Counted from the first letter of the stretch, positions 26,888 through 36,028 are shown. The stretch: DNA of 64,000 nt from Streptomyces sp. NBC_00289 (GCF_041435115.1 NZ_CP108046.1:4154001-4218000); one strand, 5' to 3'. Translations and numbers: made by a program. Notes: a model not told the origin generated them from the letters alone.

Positions 26888-27595
26888 GTGAGCACCGAAA
26901 CCCGAACCGAGACCCGAACCCCGATCCGAACCGAGACCGGCGCTCCGGACTTCGTCCGAGCCACCAGCGCCTCCTACGACGCGATAGCCCCCGCCTACAC
27001 CGAAGCCTTTCCCCACGGGCTGGGCGACCGGCCGGTGGATCACGCCCTGGTCAACGCCTTCGCCGAGCTGGTGCGGGCCACCGGCACCGCCCCGGTCGCC
27101 GACATCGGCAGCGGCCCGGGGTACGTCACCGCGAAACTCCACGCCCTCGGCGTCCCGGTCTTCGGGATCGACGTCTCGCCGCGGATGGTGGCCCTGGCCC
27201 GCCGGGCGCACCCGGAGCTCCGGTTCCACGTGGGCTCGATGACGTCCCTGGACCTCCCGGACGAGACGCTCGGCGGCGTCCTCGCCCTGTACTCGATCAT
27301 CCACGTCCCGGACGAGCACCTGCCCACCGTGTTCGCGGAGTTCCACCGCGTGCTGGTCCCCGGCGGCCACGTCCTGCTCTGCTTCCAGACCGCCGACGAG
27401 GACGACCGTATGCACCTCGCGGAGCGCTTCGGCCAGGAGATCTCGCTCGACTACTACTGGCGCACCCCGGAGACGGTGGCGGGACACCTCACCGCGGCGG
27501 GCCTCCAGGTCCAGGCCCGCGTCCGGATCGAGCCGCCCGCGGACGCGAAACTCCCCCGCGCCTTCCTGCTGGCCCGGAAACCGGAGTCGGAGTAG
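26888..27595 (+). CDS. class I SAM-dependent methyltransferase
   Basis: 235 residues. SAM motif I is VADIGSGPGYVTAKL (about 70-84), motif II ends FGIDVSPRMV, and the post motif is YSIIHVPDEHLP, followed by LVPGGHVLLCF. The fold is the UbiE/Methyltransf_11 type acting on small molecules. The N-terminal 20 residues are a Thr/Glu/Arg repeat (TETRTETRTPIRTETG) and probably disordered. It is convergent with the surface-polymer cluster that begins at 27654, and may or may not belong to it. Confidence 0.85.
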   Translation: MSTETRTETRTPIRTETGAPDFVRATSASYDAIAPAYTEAFPHGLGDRPVDHALVNAFAELVRATGTAPVADIGSGPGYVTAKLHALGVPVFGIDVSPRMVALARRAHPELRFHVGSMTSLDLPDETLGGVLALYSIIHVPDEHLPTVFAEFHRVLVPGGHVLLCFQTADEDDRMHLAERFGQEISLDYYWRTPETVAGHLTAAGLQVQARVRIEPPADAKLPRAFLLARKPESE

Positions 27596-27653
27596 GCCGG
27601 AGCGGGCGGGGCGCCCGTGTCCCGCGCCGGGTCGGACGGACAGCGCGGCCCCG

Positions 27654-28745
27654 CTATACCGCCTTCGCCACCTTCACCGCGCTCACCGCGCTCACCGCGG
27701 ACAGCCGGTGCACGTCCCGGGCCGTGTCCGTGACGCCCGACAGGAAGCCCTGAGCGCGCGGTGAGGCGTTCTCCGTCAGCCACCCGGGGTCGATGTCGCA
27801 CACCGCGACCCGTACCTCGGTGCCCGCCAGGGCCAGGGGCAGGGTGTGGACCACGGTCGAGGGGAAGCTCAGGATCGTGCGGCCGATGGGGCCCCGGCGG
27901 GCGATCAGCTCCAGCGGGAGGTCCGGGCGGACGATCTCCAGGCCCGTCTCCACGGCCAGCCGGTGAAGTTTGTCCGTGCTCTCGCGCCGGTGCGCGAAGT
28001 AGCGGGTCGTCCCGTGCGCCTTGGCCAGGGCGGTGACGGCTTCGAGGTACCGGTCGGCGTCGACGACACCGGTCTCCACCAGCGACGTACCGACCATGTC
28101 GGCGCCCTTGGTGATCCGGGGCGGGCCGAAGCGGTGTCGCGTCCAGGCGAAGGTGTTCGCCGTCACCTTCACGCCGTCCGGGGTCTTCTCCATCGGCATG
28201 GAGGAGAAGATCTCCACCCGCCGTTTCCCGCCCGGTGTCAGGCGGCGCCGGGCCGCGGCCGACACCGGCCCGAAGACCAGGTCCCGCGCCCCCCTGCGGC
28301 CGCCCTTGCGGTGCCAGCGCACCAGCCGCTCCCCGAGGGCGAGCTGGGCGACGAACTCCATGGTGGCCGTGCCGTCGTCGACGACGACCAGGTCACGGGC
28401 CCGCGTGATGGTCAGCAGCAGCTGCACGTACCGGGAGAAGGGGTCCCCGAGGACGACCCGGTCGGCCCGGCGGAGCATCCCGGACAGGCCACCGATCGTC
28501 TGGAACGGCGCTGCCGGACCGCCCCGCGCCTCCTCCCAGCGGACCTGGTGGCCCTCCTCGCGGGCCAACTCGGACATGCGGCGCAGCTGGCCCCGGGTCA
28601 TGGGGTCGATCGGGGACAGCACCACCAGCGTGAACCCCGCGCCGGGCGCGTGCTCGTGCGCCCACTCCAGCACGTTGAGAAGCTGTACCGGACTCTCCAC
28701 GAAGGCGAGGGTGTGGGGGCCGGCGGAACCGGCGCGGGGGCTCAT
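27654..28745 (-). CDS. polysialyltransferase-like protein (A-2,8-polyST family)
   Basis: 363 residues. LAFVESPVQLLNVLEWAHE at the start, LVVVDDGTATMEF (the DDG motif, about 117-122) and YFAHRRESTDKL in the second half match the bacterial alpha-2,8-polysialyltransferase-like family; LSFPSTVVHTLPLAL gives the conserved Ser/Thr motif. The expected role is to add nonulosonic acid residues from a CMP-sugar to a growing surface polymer, at the inner membrane face. It is last in the neuA-neuB run, 62 bp after neuB. The C-terminus is a small repeat, SAVSAVSAVKVAKAV, coded by a GC triplet-rich tract. Confidence 0.82.
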   Translation of the reverse strand: MSPRAGSAGPHTLAFVESPVQLLNVLEWAHEHAPGAGFTLVVLSPIDPMTRGQLRRMSELAREEGHQVRWEEARGGPAAPFQTIGGLSGMLRRADRVVLGDPFSRYVQLLLTITRARDLVVVDDGTATMEFVAQLALGERLVRWHRKGGRRGARDLVFGPVSAAARRRLTPGGKRRVEIFSSMPMEKTPDGVKVTANTFAWTRHRFGPPRITKGADMVGTSLVETGVVDADRYLEAVTALAKAHGTTRYFAHRRESTDKLHRLAVETGLEIVRPDLPLELIARRGPIGRTILSFPSTVVHTLPLALAGTEVRVAVCDIDPGWLTENASPRAQGFLSGVTDTARDVHRLSAVSAVSAVKVAKAV

Positions 28746-28807
28746 CGACGTACGACCGTCCCGTCGTAAGGCGTGCGGGGGATTCAGGGCTTCGGAACTC
28801 GGACGGG

Positions 28808-29746
28808 TCAGACCGAGACCGGCTCGCCCGCCGCCGCCGCGATCTCCGCCTCCGCGACGACACCGCTGACGCGGCGCAGCTTCTTCATCGGGCCGAGCTC
28901 GGACTCGTAGACCTTCTTCACGCCGTCGCCGAGGGAGGCCTCGATGGTGCGGATGTCGCGGACGAGGCGGGTCAGGCCCTGCGGCTCGACCGAGGCGGCC
29001 TGGTCCGAGCCCCACATGGCGCGGTCGAGGGTGATGTGACGCTCCACGAAGGCGGCGCCGAGGGCGACGGCGGCGAGCGTGGTCTGCAGGCCGGTCTCGT
29101 GGCCGGAGTAGCCGATCGGGACATTGGGGTACTCGGCCTGGAGGGTGTTGATGACCCGGAGGTTGAGCTCCTCGGCCTTCGCCGGGTAGGTGGAGGTGGC
29201 GTGGCAGAGCAGGATGTTGTCGCTGCCCAGGACCTCGACCGCGTGGCGGATCTGCTTCGGGGTGGACATGCCGGTGGAGAGAATGACCGTACGGCCGGTG
29301 CCGCGCAGGGCGCGCAGCAGCTCGTCGTCGGTGAGGGAGGCGGACGCGACCTTGTGGGCCGGGAGGTCGAACTTCTCCAGGAAGGCGACGGCCTCGGTGT
29401 CCCACGGGGAGGCGAACCAGGCGATGTCCTTCTCCTTGGCGTACTCGTCGATCTGGCGGTACTCGTCCTCGCCGAACTCCACGCGGTGGCGGTAGTCGAT
29501 GTAGGTCATGCGGCCCCAGGGGGTGTCGCGCTCGATGTCCCACTGGTCGCGCGGGGTGCAGATCTCGGGGGTGCGCTTCTGGAACTTGACCGCGTCGCAG
29601 CCGGCTTCGGCGGCGGCGTCGATCAGCTTGAAGGCGTTCTCGAGCTCGCCGTTGTGGTTGATGCCGATCTCGCCGACGACGTAGACGGGCCGGCCCGGGC
29701 CGGCGGTCTTCGAACCGAAGGTGCGCAGACGGGAGTTGGTGCTCAT
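28808..29746 (-). CDS. neuB: nonulosonic acid (sialic-acid-like) synthase lacking the antifreeze-like domain
   Basis: 312 residues. The NeuB TIM barrel is intact: VYVVGEIGINHNGELENA (about 21-38), VKFQKRTPE (55-63), FASPWDTEAV, VILSTGMSTP, LCHATSTYPA, IGYSGHETG and FVERHITLDRAMWGSDQA. The enzyme condenses PEP with mannose-6-phosphate or N-acetylmannosamine to a nine-carbon acid. Typical NeuB proteins are about 340-350 residues with a C-terminal SAF/antifreeze-like domain; here the chain ends after KKVYESELGPMKKLRR plus about 20 residues, so that domain is absent. It starts 14 bp after neuA and belongs to its operon. Confidence 0.92.
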   Translation of the reverse strand: MSTNSRLRTFGSKTAGPGRPVYVVGEIGINHNGELENAFKLIDAAAEAGCDAVKFQKRTPEICTPRDQWDIERDTPWGRMTYIDYRHRVEFGEDEYRQIDEYAKEKDIAWFASPWDTEAVAFLEKFDLPAHKVASASLTDDELLRALRGTGRTVILSTGMSTPKQIRHAVEVLGSDNILLCHATSTYPAKAEELNLRVINTLQAEYPNVPIGYSGHETGLQTTLAAVALGAAFVERHITLDRAMWGSDQAASVEPQGLTRLVRDIRTIEASLGDGVKKVYESELGPMKKLRRVSGVVAEAEIAAAAGEPVSV

Positions 29747-29760
29747 GGTGGAGAGGTTCC

Positions 29761-31008
29761 TTACGTGTCGAGGGAGTCGAGAGAGGGGCCGAGGATCCAG
29801 CTGGCGATCTCTCGGATCGCGCCGTCGCCACCGGGCACGGTGGTGACCGCGCGTGCGGCGCCGCGCACGACGTCGTGGGCGCTCGCGACCGCCACGGGCC
29901 AGCCGACGAGGGCGAAGCACGGGAGGTCGTTGACGTCGTTGCCGACGTAGAGCACGCGCTCGGGCGCGATGCCCTGCTCCCCGCACCACTGCTTGAGTGC
30001 GAGGTCCTTCCGGTCGATGCCGTGCAGGACCGGGATTCTGAGCTTCCGGGCCCGGGCGGCGACGACCGGGTTCTGCTCCGTGGAGAGGATCAGCATGTCC
30101 AGGCCGCTGTCGCGCAGGGCCGCGATGCCGAGGCCGTCTCCGCGGTGCACGGAGACGAACTCCTTTCCGTCGGCGTCGATCAGCACCCGGTCGTCGGTCT
30201 GGGTGCCGTCGAAGTCCAGTACGACCGCGTCGATGTCCGCGGCGGTCGGCAGCGAACCGGGACGGTTCGCGTCGAACAGGGGGGCCAGCGCCCGCGCCCG
30301 CGCCAGTTCGTGCGGGTCGTCGATCTCCAGCACGCGCGCCGGGTCGGTCCGCACCAGTTCGGTGCGGCCGAAGAAGCGGTGCTTGTGCTCGCGGAAGCCG
30401 GTCGCGTCCATCGCGTAGGCGGCGCCGGTCTCCAGGAGGTCCTGGGGGCGGTCCTGGCGGCGCGGGCGGAAGGACTTGTCGTGGTTGACTCCGTGTCCGC
30501 CGTCCCGCGCGCCGGGGCCGGCGAGGTCGTCCTCGGCGTCCCGCCAGATGAAGCCGTGGAAGGGCGCCACGGTCACGGCCGTGTCGGCGCCGTGCTCGAC
30601 GACCGCGGCCGCGACTCCCTCGACGTCCTCGCGGACGATGAAGGGGCTGGTGCACTGCACCAGGAGCACCGCGTCGACGGCCGCCCCGTGCAGGGCCTCG
30701 TGCGCCTCCATCGCGTGCAGCACCGCGGCCTCGGAGGTCGCCGTGTCCCCGGCGATGGCGGCCGGACGCAGCACCACCTCGGCGCCCGCGGCCCGCGCGG
30801 CGGCCGCGATGGCCTGGTCGTCGGTGGACACGACGACGTCCGTCACCAGCCGGGTCGCGCGGCACTCGCGCACGGCGCGGGCCACCAGCGGTACGCCCCC
30901 GACCGGGGCGAGGTTCTTCGCGGGCACGCCCTTGGAGCCGCCGCGCGCGGGAATCACCGCGAGCACCCGGCGCACCGAAGCGCCCTGGCCCGCCTGCGGG
31001 TTGGACAT
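29761..31008 (-). CDS. neuA: CMP-nonulosonate synthetase fused to KdsC-like phosphatase
   Basis: 415 residues in two domains. Residues about 15-240 are a CMP-acylneuraminate synthetase: VIPARGGSKGVPAKNL nucleotide loop, LVQCTSPF, and ETGAAYAMDATGF. Residues about 255-410 are a HAD phosphatase of the KdsC type with nucleophile motif VVLDFDGTQTDD, LILSTEQNP, LALKQWC and VLYVGNDVNDLPC. The phosphatase could remove phosphate from the 9-phosphate product of NeuB before activation with CTP. ATG 31008 has AAGGAG 8 bp upstream. Downstream are neuB and a polysialyltransferase-like gene, which makes a complete synthesis-activation-transfer run. Confidence 0.92.
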   Translation of the reverse strand: MSNPQAGQGASVRRVLAVIPARGGSKGVPAKNLAPVGGVPLVARAVRECRATRLVTDVVVSTDDQAIAAAARAAGAEVVLRPAAIAGDTATSEAAVLHAMEAHEALHGAAVDAVLLVQCTSPFIVREDVEGVAAAVVEHGADTAVTVAPFHGFIWRDAEDDLAGPGARDGGHGVNHDKSFRPRRQDRPQDLLETGAAYAMDATGFREHKHRFFGRTELVRTDPARVLEIDDPHELARARALAPLFDANRPGSLPTAADIDAVVLDFDGTQTDDRVLIDADGKEFVSVHRGDGLGIAALRDSGLDMLILSTEQNPVVAARARKLRIPVLHGIDRKDLALKQWCGEQGIAPERVLYVGNDVNDLPCFALVGWPVAVASAHDVVRGAARAVTTVPGGDGAIREIASWILGPSLDSLDT

Positions 31009-31040
31009 GGGCTGTACTCCTTGGGAAGAGGTCCGGGGAC

Positions 31041-32387
31041 TCACAGCTCCCCCATCCGCCGGATCACCGGGGCGACCCGCTGCACGCCGTGCCGGTAGGC
31101 GCCGCGCGCCGCCCGGCGCACGATCTGCCGGACCGGTCCGGGTTCCTTGTCGGCGGCGGGGGCGCCGGGCAGCGGGGTGCCGTCCGGGCCGAGGTGGTGG
31201 CGGGCGAGGATGCCCGGCAGATAGCCGGGTGCGGTCGCCGGTGTGTAGTAGGGGGTCAGGGGCGGCAGGCCCCCGGGCCGGTCGAGGAACTTGGTGATGC
31301 GCTCGCGGGCCGCGTCGAAGGCCGTCGCGTAGGAGCCGTCCGCCGCGACGCCCTGCCGCGCCACCCAGTCCTCGTCGGGCGCCGGCCGGTGCCCGTCGTC
31401 GAGCTGGTCCCAGGAGGCGAGGCAGCCGGATCCGACGAAGTGGTGGTTGCCGTGCACCTCACGCACCCCGAAGTCGGTCAGGACGACGGTGGGGATACGG
31501 CGGTGCAGGGCCTCCAGCGCGGCCGTGGAACTGACCGTCACCAGCAGGTCGGTGCGGTCCAGTACCTCCCCCATGTGCCCGTACACGAGCCGGAGGTTGG
31601 CCGGCAGGTCGAGCCGCTGCGCCAGCTTCTGATACGGCAGTTCCTCGATGTGTGTGGTGTGTTCGCCGGGCCGGGAGCGCAGCTTCAGCAGCACCTCGCG
31701 CTCGGGGTGCAGCCGCGCGTGCCGGACCAGTCGGTCGAGCAGGTAGGCGCGGTCCCTGCGGCTGTCCGGCACGGACGGCTGGGCGGCGAAGACCACGGTG
31801 TACGGGTCGTGTTCGCCGGTGTACGGGGCCCCGCCCAGGAACGGCAGGGCGACCTCGGTGACCGCCGAGCAGTCGGCGCCCACGCCGTCGTAGACCGCCC
31901 GGAAACGCTCGGCGTCCTGGCGGGAGTTGGCGAGGACGAGGTCCGCGCCGTGCCGCAGCAGGAGGCCGTCGGCGAGCTTCTCGTAGACGACGCCGACGTA
32001 GCCGGTGACGACGACGGGCCGCTTCGCCCGGCCCTCCCAGGCCCGCCTGAGACCGTGCAGCATCGCCTGCACCCCGCCGCCGACGAGGGCCAGGACGACG
32101 ACGTCGTACGACTCCTCGGCCATGGCGCGCAGGAACTCCACCGCGGTCACCTCCCGCAGGGAGTCGGCGTGCACGCCCACCTCCTCCAGCTGGCGGGCGG
32201 TGGGCGTGGCCCGGCCGCGCAGCAGGAATCCGCTCAGGGCGGGGCCGGCTTGCGCGTCCTCGCGCGTTCCGGCTTCCATGGTCGGGCCCGGGGCGATGCG
32301 GTCCGCGGTCAGCGCACCCCATTTCCATCGGGTGTCCGAGTCCGCGAGGACGGCGATTCGCGGGGGCTTCCTTGTACTTGCAGGCAC
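31041..32387 (-). CDS. putative glycosyltransferase of a DUF6716-like family
   Basis: 448 residues. The order IAVLADSDTRWKWGAL, VVVLALVGGGVQAMLHGL, VVTGYVGVVYEKL, LLKLRSRPGEHTTHIEELP and LVTVSSTAALEALHRRIPT resembles a GT-B glycosyltransferase. The last segment is the S-S-T motif of CDP-glycerol or polysialyl transferases. It is first in the - strand neuA-neuB operon, 32 bp before neuA, and divergent from a GT2 gene. I chose GTG 32387; a TTG at 32408 would add seven residues. Acceptor and donor are unknown, but context points to the CMP-nonulosonate made by its neighbours. Confidence 0.75.
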   Translation of the reverse strand: MPASTRKPPRIAVLADSDTRWKWGALTADRIAPGPTMEAGTREDAQAGPALSGFLLRGRATPTARQLEEVGVHADSLREVTAVEFLRAMAEESYDVVVLALVGGGVQAMLHGLRRAWEGRAKRPVVVTGYVGVVYEKLADGLLLRHGADLVLANSRQDAERFRAVYDGVGADCSAVTEVALPFLGGAPYTGEHDPYTVVFAAQPSVPDSRRDRAYLLDRLVRHARLHPEREVLLKLRSRPGEHTTHIEELPYQKLAQRLDLPANLRLVYGHMGEVLDRTDLLVTVSSTAALEALHRRIPTVVLTDFGVREVHGNHHFVGSGCLASWDQLDDGHRPAPDEDWVARQGVAADGSYATAFDAARERITKFLDRPGGLPPLTPYYTPATAPGYLPGILARHHLGPDGTPLPGAPAADKEPGPVRQIVRRAARGAYRHGVQRVAPVIRRMGEL

Positions 32388-32585
32388 GAGGAAGACGCTA
32401 GGAATCAATTTCTAGGAACGGCCCAACCGCGAATCAACGAAAAGTTAACAACAAACCACCGAGAGCCGAACTGGCCCGTCGAAGACCCGAAAGTACACGT
32501 GGTGCACCGTTCCGACACATGGAGTTCACCCCCCGTACGTTCACCGGAAAGTTCCGTTGCCGGGGCGCCTCCTAGGATTTCGCGG

Positions 32586-33572
32586 GTGCCAAAGCTTTCC
32601 GTGATCGTGCCGTTCTACAACGTCCAGCAATACGCCCCGGACACCCTCAGAAGTCTTCGCCGCAACGCCCGCAGCGACTTCGAATTCGTCCTGGTCGACG
32701 ACTTTTCGAAGGACGAGACTCCGGACATTCTCGAACGCGCTGCCGAAGAACTCTCCGAGGTCGCCCAGGTGCGTTTCGTCCGTCACGAGAAGAACGGAGG
32801 TCTCGCCACCGCGCGCAACACCGGCCTGGACGTCGCGCGCGGCGAGTACCTGACGTTCCTGGACGGCGACGACTGGCTGGCCCCCGGCCACCTCTCCGAA
32901 CTGGTGTCGGCGATCGAGGGGTTGGGCTGTGACTTCGTCCGCACCGACCATGTGCAGGCCACCGCCCGCGCCCGGACCGTGCACCGGGCCCCGGTCGGAC
33001 GGCGGGGCGAGGTGATGGACCCCCGCCGGGCGATCCTGCCCGCCGACCGGACGACCTCGGTGGACTACGCCTACGCCTGGGCGGGTGCCTATCACCGCCG
33101 GCTCCTCGACAAGGGCGTCCTGCACTTCACCGACGGACTGCGCACGGCCGAGGACCGGCCGTGGATCTGGAAGCTGCACCGTGAGGCGGAGTCGTTCGCC
33201 GTGGTGAGCCTGCTCGGCGTGTTCTACCGGCGCGGGGTCGCCTCCTCGCTCACCCAGATCGGCGACGTCCGCCAGCTCGACTTCATCCGCGCCTTCGACC
33301 AGGTCGTGGAGGAGACCGCGGCCGACCCGGACGCGGAGCGGCTGCTGCCCAAGGCGGTGCGGACGTACTGCGCGATCATCGCCCACCACCTCTCGGACGA
33401 GAACAAGTTCGAACCGGCCGTCGCCAAGCAGCTGCGGACCATGAGCGCGGCGGCCATACAGCGCATGCCGCAGGGCGCCCTCGGTGACGTGCTCGACACC
33501 ATGGACCTGCACCGCTCCGCCAAGCTGCGGCGGCTGCGACGCCGGATCACCACCGCGAAGGCGGCCGCCTGA
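32586..33572 (+). CDS. GT2-family glycosyltransferase
   Basis: 328 residues. LSVIVPFYNVQQYAPDTL (4-21), LVDDFSKDETPDIL and GEYLTFLDGDDWLAP (the DxD motif at about 96-99) define a GT-A, GT2 fold; AEDRPWIWKL is the downstream catalytic region. It transfers a sugar from a nucleotide sugar, likely onto the surface polymer or its linker. GTG 32586 is chosen, with AGGA 10 bp upstream. The stop overlaps the start of the next polysialyltransferase-like gene by one base (TGATG). Confidence 0.88.
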   Translation: MPKLSVIVPFYNVQQYAPDTLRSLRRNARSDFEFVLVDDFSKDETPDILERAAEELSEVAQVRFVRHEKNGGLATARNTGLDVARGEYLTFLDGDDWLAPGHLSELVSAIEGLGCDFVRTDHVQATARARTVHRAPVGRRGEVMDPRRAILPADRTTSVDYAYAWAGAYHRRLLDKGVLHFTDGLRTAEDRPWIWKLHREAESFAVVSLLGVFYRRGVASSLTQIGDVRQLDFIRAFDQVVEETAADPDAERLLPKAVRTYCAIIAHHLSDENKFEPAVAKQLRTMSAAAIQRMPQGALGDVLDTMDLHRSAKLRRLRRRITTAKAAA

Positions 33573-34903
33573 TGCCCCGTACCACCCAGATCTTCTGCGC
33601 CTCGACGCTGTACGGCGCCGCCACCCTGGCCGCCGCGATCGAGTCCGGCCTCTTCACCGAGCCGGACCGCCGCGTACTGCTGGTCTTCAACAACTCCATG
33701 ACCCCGGAGACCACCCCGGCCGTCGACGAGATGCCGGGCTTCGGGCCGCTGCGCGACCACTTCGACGACGTGCTGTCCTGGAACGAGGCCATCCGCCCCT
33801 TCCATCCCGGCGCCTGGGTTCCGCGCCCCGACGACATCCCTCTCTTCGAGCGCTATCTGCGGCTGCTGTGGGGCCTGGGCGAGGACCGGGTGGAGCTGGT
33901 CCTGGAGTCCATCCAGGTCACCCCGGCCCTGACGGTGGCCCAGTTGTTCACCGGCGCCCCCGTCGACGTCTACGCCGACGGCCTGATGAGCTACGGCCCC
34001 ACCCGCAACAAGCTCGACCCGCTGGTCGGCACCCGGGTGCGCAGGCTGCTGCACCTCGACCTGGTACCGGGGCTCACGCCGATGCTGCTGACGGAGTTCG
34101 ACGTGCACGCGCACCTCGTGCCGGCGCCGGCGTTCCTGAAGGTGATGAGCGAGCTCAGCGCGGCCGTGCCCGGGCTGCCGGCCCTGCCCGACAACGCGGC
34201 CCTGCTGCTCGGCCAGTACCTGTCCGCGCTGAACATCCTCTCCGCCGCGGAGGAGGAGGACCTGCACGTGCGGATGATGCGGGGCGCGGTCGAGCGGGGG
34301 CACCGGGCGATCGTCTTCAAGCCGCACCCCACCGCACCGGCCCGCTTCAGCCGCGTCCTGGAGGCGGAGGCCGCGAAGCTCGGGGTGGACCTCACCGTCC
34401 TGGACACGCCGGTGCTCGCCGAGGTGCTGTTCGAGCGGGCCCGGCCGGGACTGGTGGTCGGCTGCTTCTCGACCGCGCTGTTCACGGCGTCCGCGTTCTA
34501 CGACCTGCCGGTGGCCCGGGTCGGGACCGAGACGCTGCTCGACCGGCTGACGCCGTACCAGAACAGCAACCGGGTCCCCCTGGTCCTGGCCGACGCGGTG
34601 CTGCCGGACCTGGCGGACCGGGGGGACGAACGACCGGTCCCGGCCGGCACGTTGAACGGTCTGGTCACCGCGATCGGGTTCGTGATGCAGCCGCAGATGC
34701 ACTCCGCCCGGCGACCGGACGCCGAACGCTATCTCTCCCAGCACCTCGGCCCGCGCACCCAGCGCTACGTCAGGCGCAAGCGGCTCACCTCGCTCGGGCT
34801 GCCCGGCGGCATCCCGGAGCGGCTGGCGTTCCTGCCCCGCAGCACCACCGCCCGCCGGATGGTGCGCCGGGCCAGGGCGCTGAGGAAGGCCGTCCGAGGC
34901 TGA
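33572..34903 (+). CDS. polysialyltransferase-like protein (A-2,8-polyST family)
   Basis: 443 residues. FCASTLYGAATLAAAIESG at the N-terminus, VDVYADGLMSYGPTRNKLD (the D/E-D-G motif), IVFKPHPTAP (HP motif of bacterial polysialyltransferases) and VVGCFSTALFTASAF (Ser/Thr motif) support the pfam A-2_8-polyST assignment. In known enzymes the HP and S motifs bind the CMP-sugar. It is translationally coupled to the GT2 gene. The C-terminal about 60 residues are strongly basic (RRMVRRARALRKAV), fitting membrane-surface attachment. It and the protein at 27654-28745 are two different members of the family in one cluster. Confidence 0.88.
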   Translation: MPRTTQIFCASTLYGAATLAAAIESGLFTEPDRRVLLVFNNSMTPETTPAVDEMPGFGPLRDHFDDVLSWNEAIRPFHPGAWVPRPDDIPLFERYLRLLWGLGEDRVELVLESIQVTPALTVAQLFTGAPVDVYADGLMSYGPTRNKLDPLVGTRVRRLLHLDLVPGLTPMLLTEFDVHAHLVPAPAFLKVMSELSAAVPGLPALPDNAALLLGQYLSALNILSAAEEEDLHVRMMRGAVERGHRAIVFKPHPTAPARFSRVLEAEAAKLGVDLTVLDTPVLAEVLFERARPGLVVGCFSTALFTASAFYDLPVARVGTETLLDRLTPYQNSNRVPLVLADAVLPDLADRGDERPVPAGTLNGLVTAIGFVMQPQMHSARRPDAERYLSQHLGPRTQRYVRRKRLTSLGLPGGIPERLAFLPRSTTARRMVRRARALRKAVRG

Positions 34904-34981
34904 GCCAACCAGGCATGAACACGGGAGGACGGCCGAGGAAACGCGGGCTCACCATCCAGTTACTCCGTTGATTCCATGGTG

Positions 34982-35019
34982 AGGCGATGCCCGTGACCCT
35001 AGGATCACGGGCATCGCCT
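34982..35019. terminator. long hairpin between the polyST and methyltransferase-like genes
   Basis: Perfect 15-bp arms AGGCGATGCCCGTGA / TCACGGGCATCGCCT (34982-34996, 35005-35019) with a CCCTAGGA loop that can pair further. It probably ends the GT2-polyST transcript; the next start is 23 bp away. Confidence 0.75.
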
Positions 35020-35041
35020 GTACCCACCCCGTGAGGCACCC

Positions 35042-36028
35042 ATGACGAAGCTCGGCCGGCTCTACTCCCAGCTCGACGGCGTCCACCTGCCGGACAACCT
35101 GCCCTACTCCCAGGTGAGCAGCTGGGAGCTGCGCTTCCTCTACCTGCTGGGGCGCCGGCACCTCACGGGCCAGGGGCAACTGGTCGAACTGGGCTCCGGC
35201 GGCGGCGGATCGACGTACGCCCTCGCGCTCGGGCTGCGCGACAGCCCGCTCTTCGACGAGCGGACCGGACGGCTGCACGCCTACGACTTCTTCCACGTCG
35301 GCAAGGGCACCTTCGCCACCGAGAAGTTCTTCACCTCCGGCGCCAGGCCCCAGGACGGCAACTCCTTCCTCGACGACTTCCGTGCCAGGCTGGAACCGTT
35401 CCTGCCGTTCCTGGAGATCCACGCCGGTGACATCTGGCAGACCTCGGACCCGGCCGACCTCAGCCCGATCGAGTTCCTGCACATCGACATCGCCAAGACA
35501 CCCCGCGTGTTCCGCTGCGTGACCGAACGCTTCCTGACCCGGCTGGGACCCGGCTCGGTCGTCCTGCACCAGGACTTCGCCGGTCCGCGGCTGCCCTGGC
35601 TGCACCACAGCACGGGCGCCCTGCTCCCGTACATCGAGATCGCCGGACCGCCGATCCGCTCCACCCTCGCCTTCGAGGTGACCCGGCCGATCCCCGAGGA
35701 CGTGCTCCGGCGGATCGCCGAGGACGACCACACCCTCGACGAGAAACTCGCGCTGATCACCGCCGTCCAGGAGCGGATCGACCGCGACCACACCGGCGGC
35801 ATCCCCTTCAGGTCGGTGCTGGAACTCGCCAAGGCGTACGCCGCCCACTACGCCGGCGAGCACCGGCGGGCCTGGTCCCTGGCCAGGCCGCTGCTCTCCG
35901 ACGAGTACCTCGCCCGCACCCGGGCCGACCACTTCGCGCAGCTGCGCAGGGCGTACGAGGCCGAACGCGCGGCCACGCCCCGGGTCTCGGCGGTGACCCG
36001 GCTCAGGCGGCTGGTCGGCAAACGGTGA
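35042..36028 (+). CDS. methyltransferase-like protein of the surface-polymer cluster
   Basis: 328 residues. LVELGSGGGGSTYALALGL (about 47-65) is a SAM-binding motif I; LHAYDFFHVG, FLEIHAGDIW, IEFLHIDIAKT and VVLHQDF follow the Rossmann order seen in CmcI/TylF-like methyltransferases, where the aspartates and histidine bind a metal. The C-terminal third (about 225-328) is helical and of unknown origin. It could methylate a sugar hydroxyl in the polymer. It is alone on the + strand, convergent with the GT8/pyruvyltransferase gene 43 bp away. Confidence 0.75.
   Translation: MTKLGRLYSQLDGVHLPDNLPYSQVSSWELRFLYLLGRRHLTGQGQLVELGSGGGGSTYALALGLRDSPLFDERTGRLHAYDFFHVGKGTFATEKFFTSGARPQDGNSFLDDFRARLEPFLPFLEIHAGDIWQTSDPADLSPIEFLHIDIAKTPRVFRCVTERFLTRLGPGSVVLHQDFAGPRLPWLHHSTGALLPYIEIAGPPIRSTLAFEVTRPIPEDVLRRIAEDDHTLDEKLALITAVQERIDRDHTGGIPFRSVLELAKAYAAHYAGEHRRAWSLARPLLSDEYLARTRADHFAQLRRAYEAERAATPRVSAVTRLRRLVGKR

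Noticed and set aside
27654..27720. Coding microsatellite at the end of the polysialyltransferase-like gene
   Set aside because: The triplet-rich run is short (SAVSAVSAVKVAKAV), in frame, and needs no special explanation.
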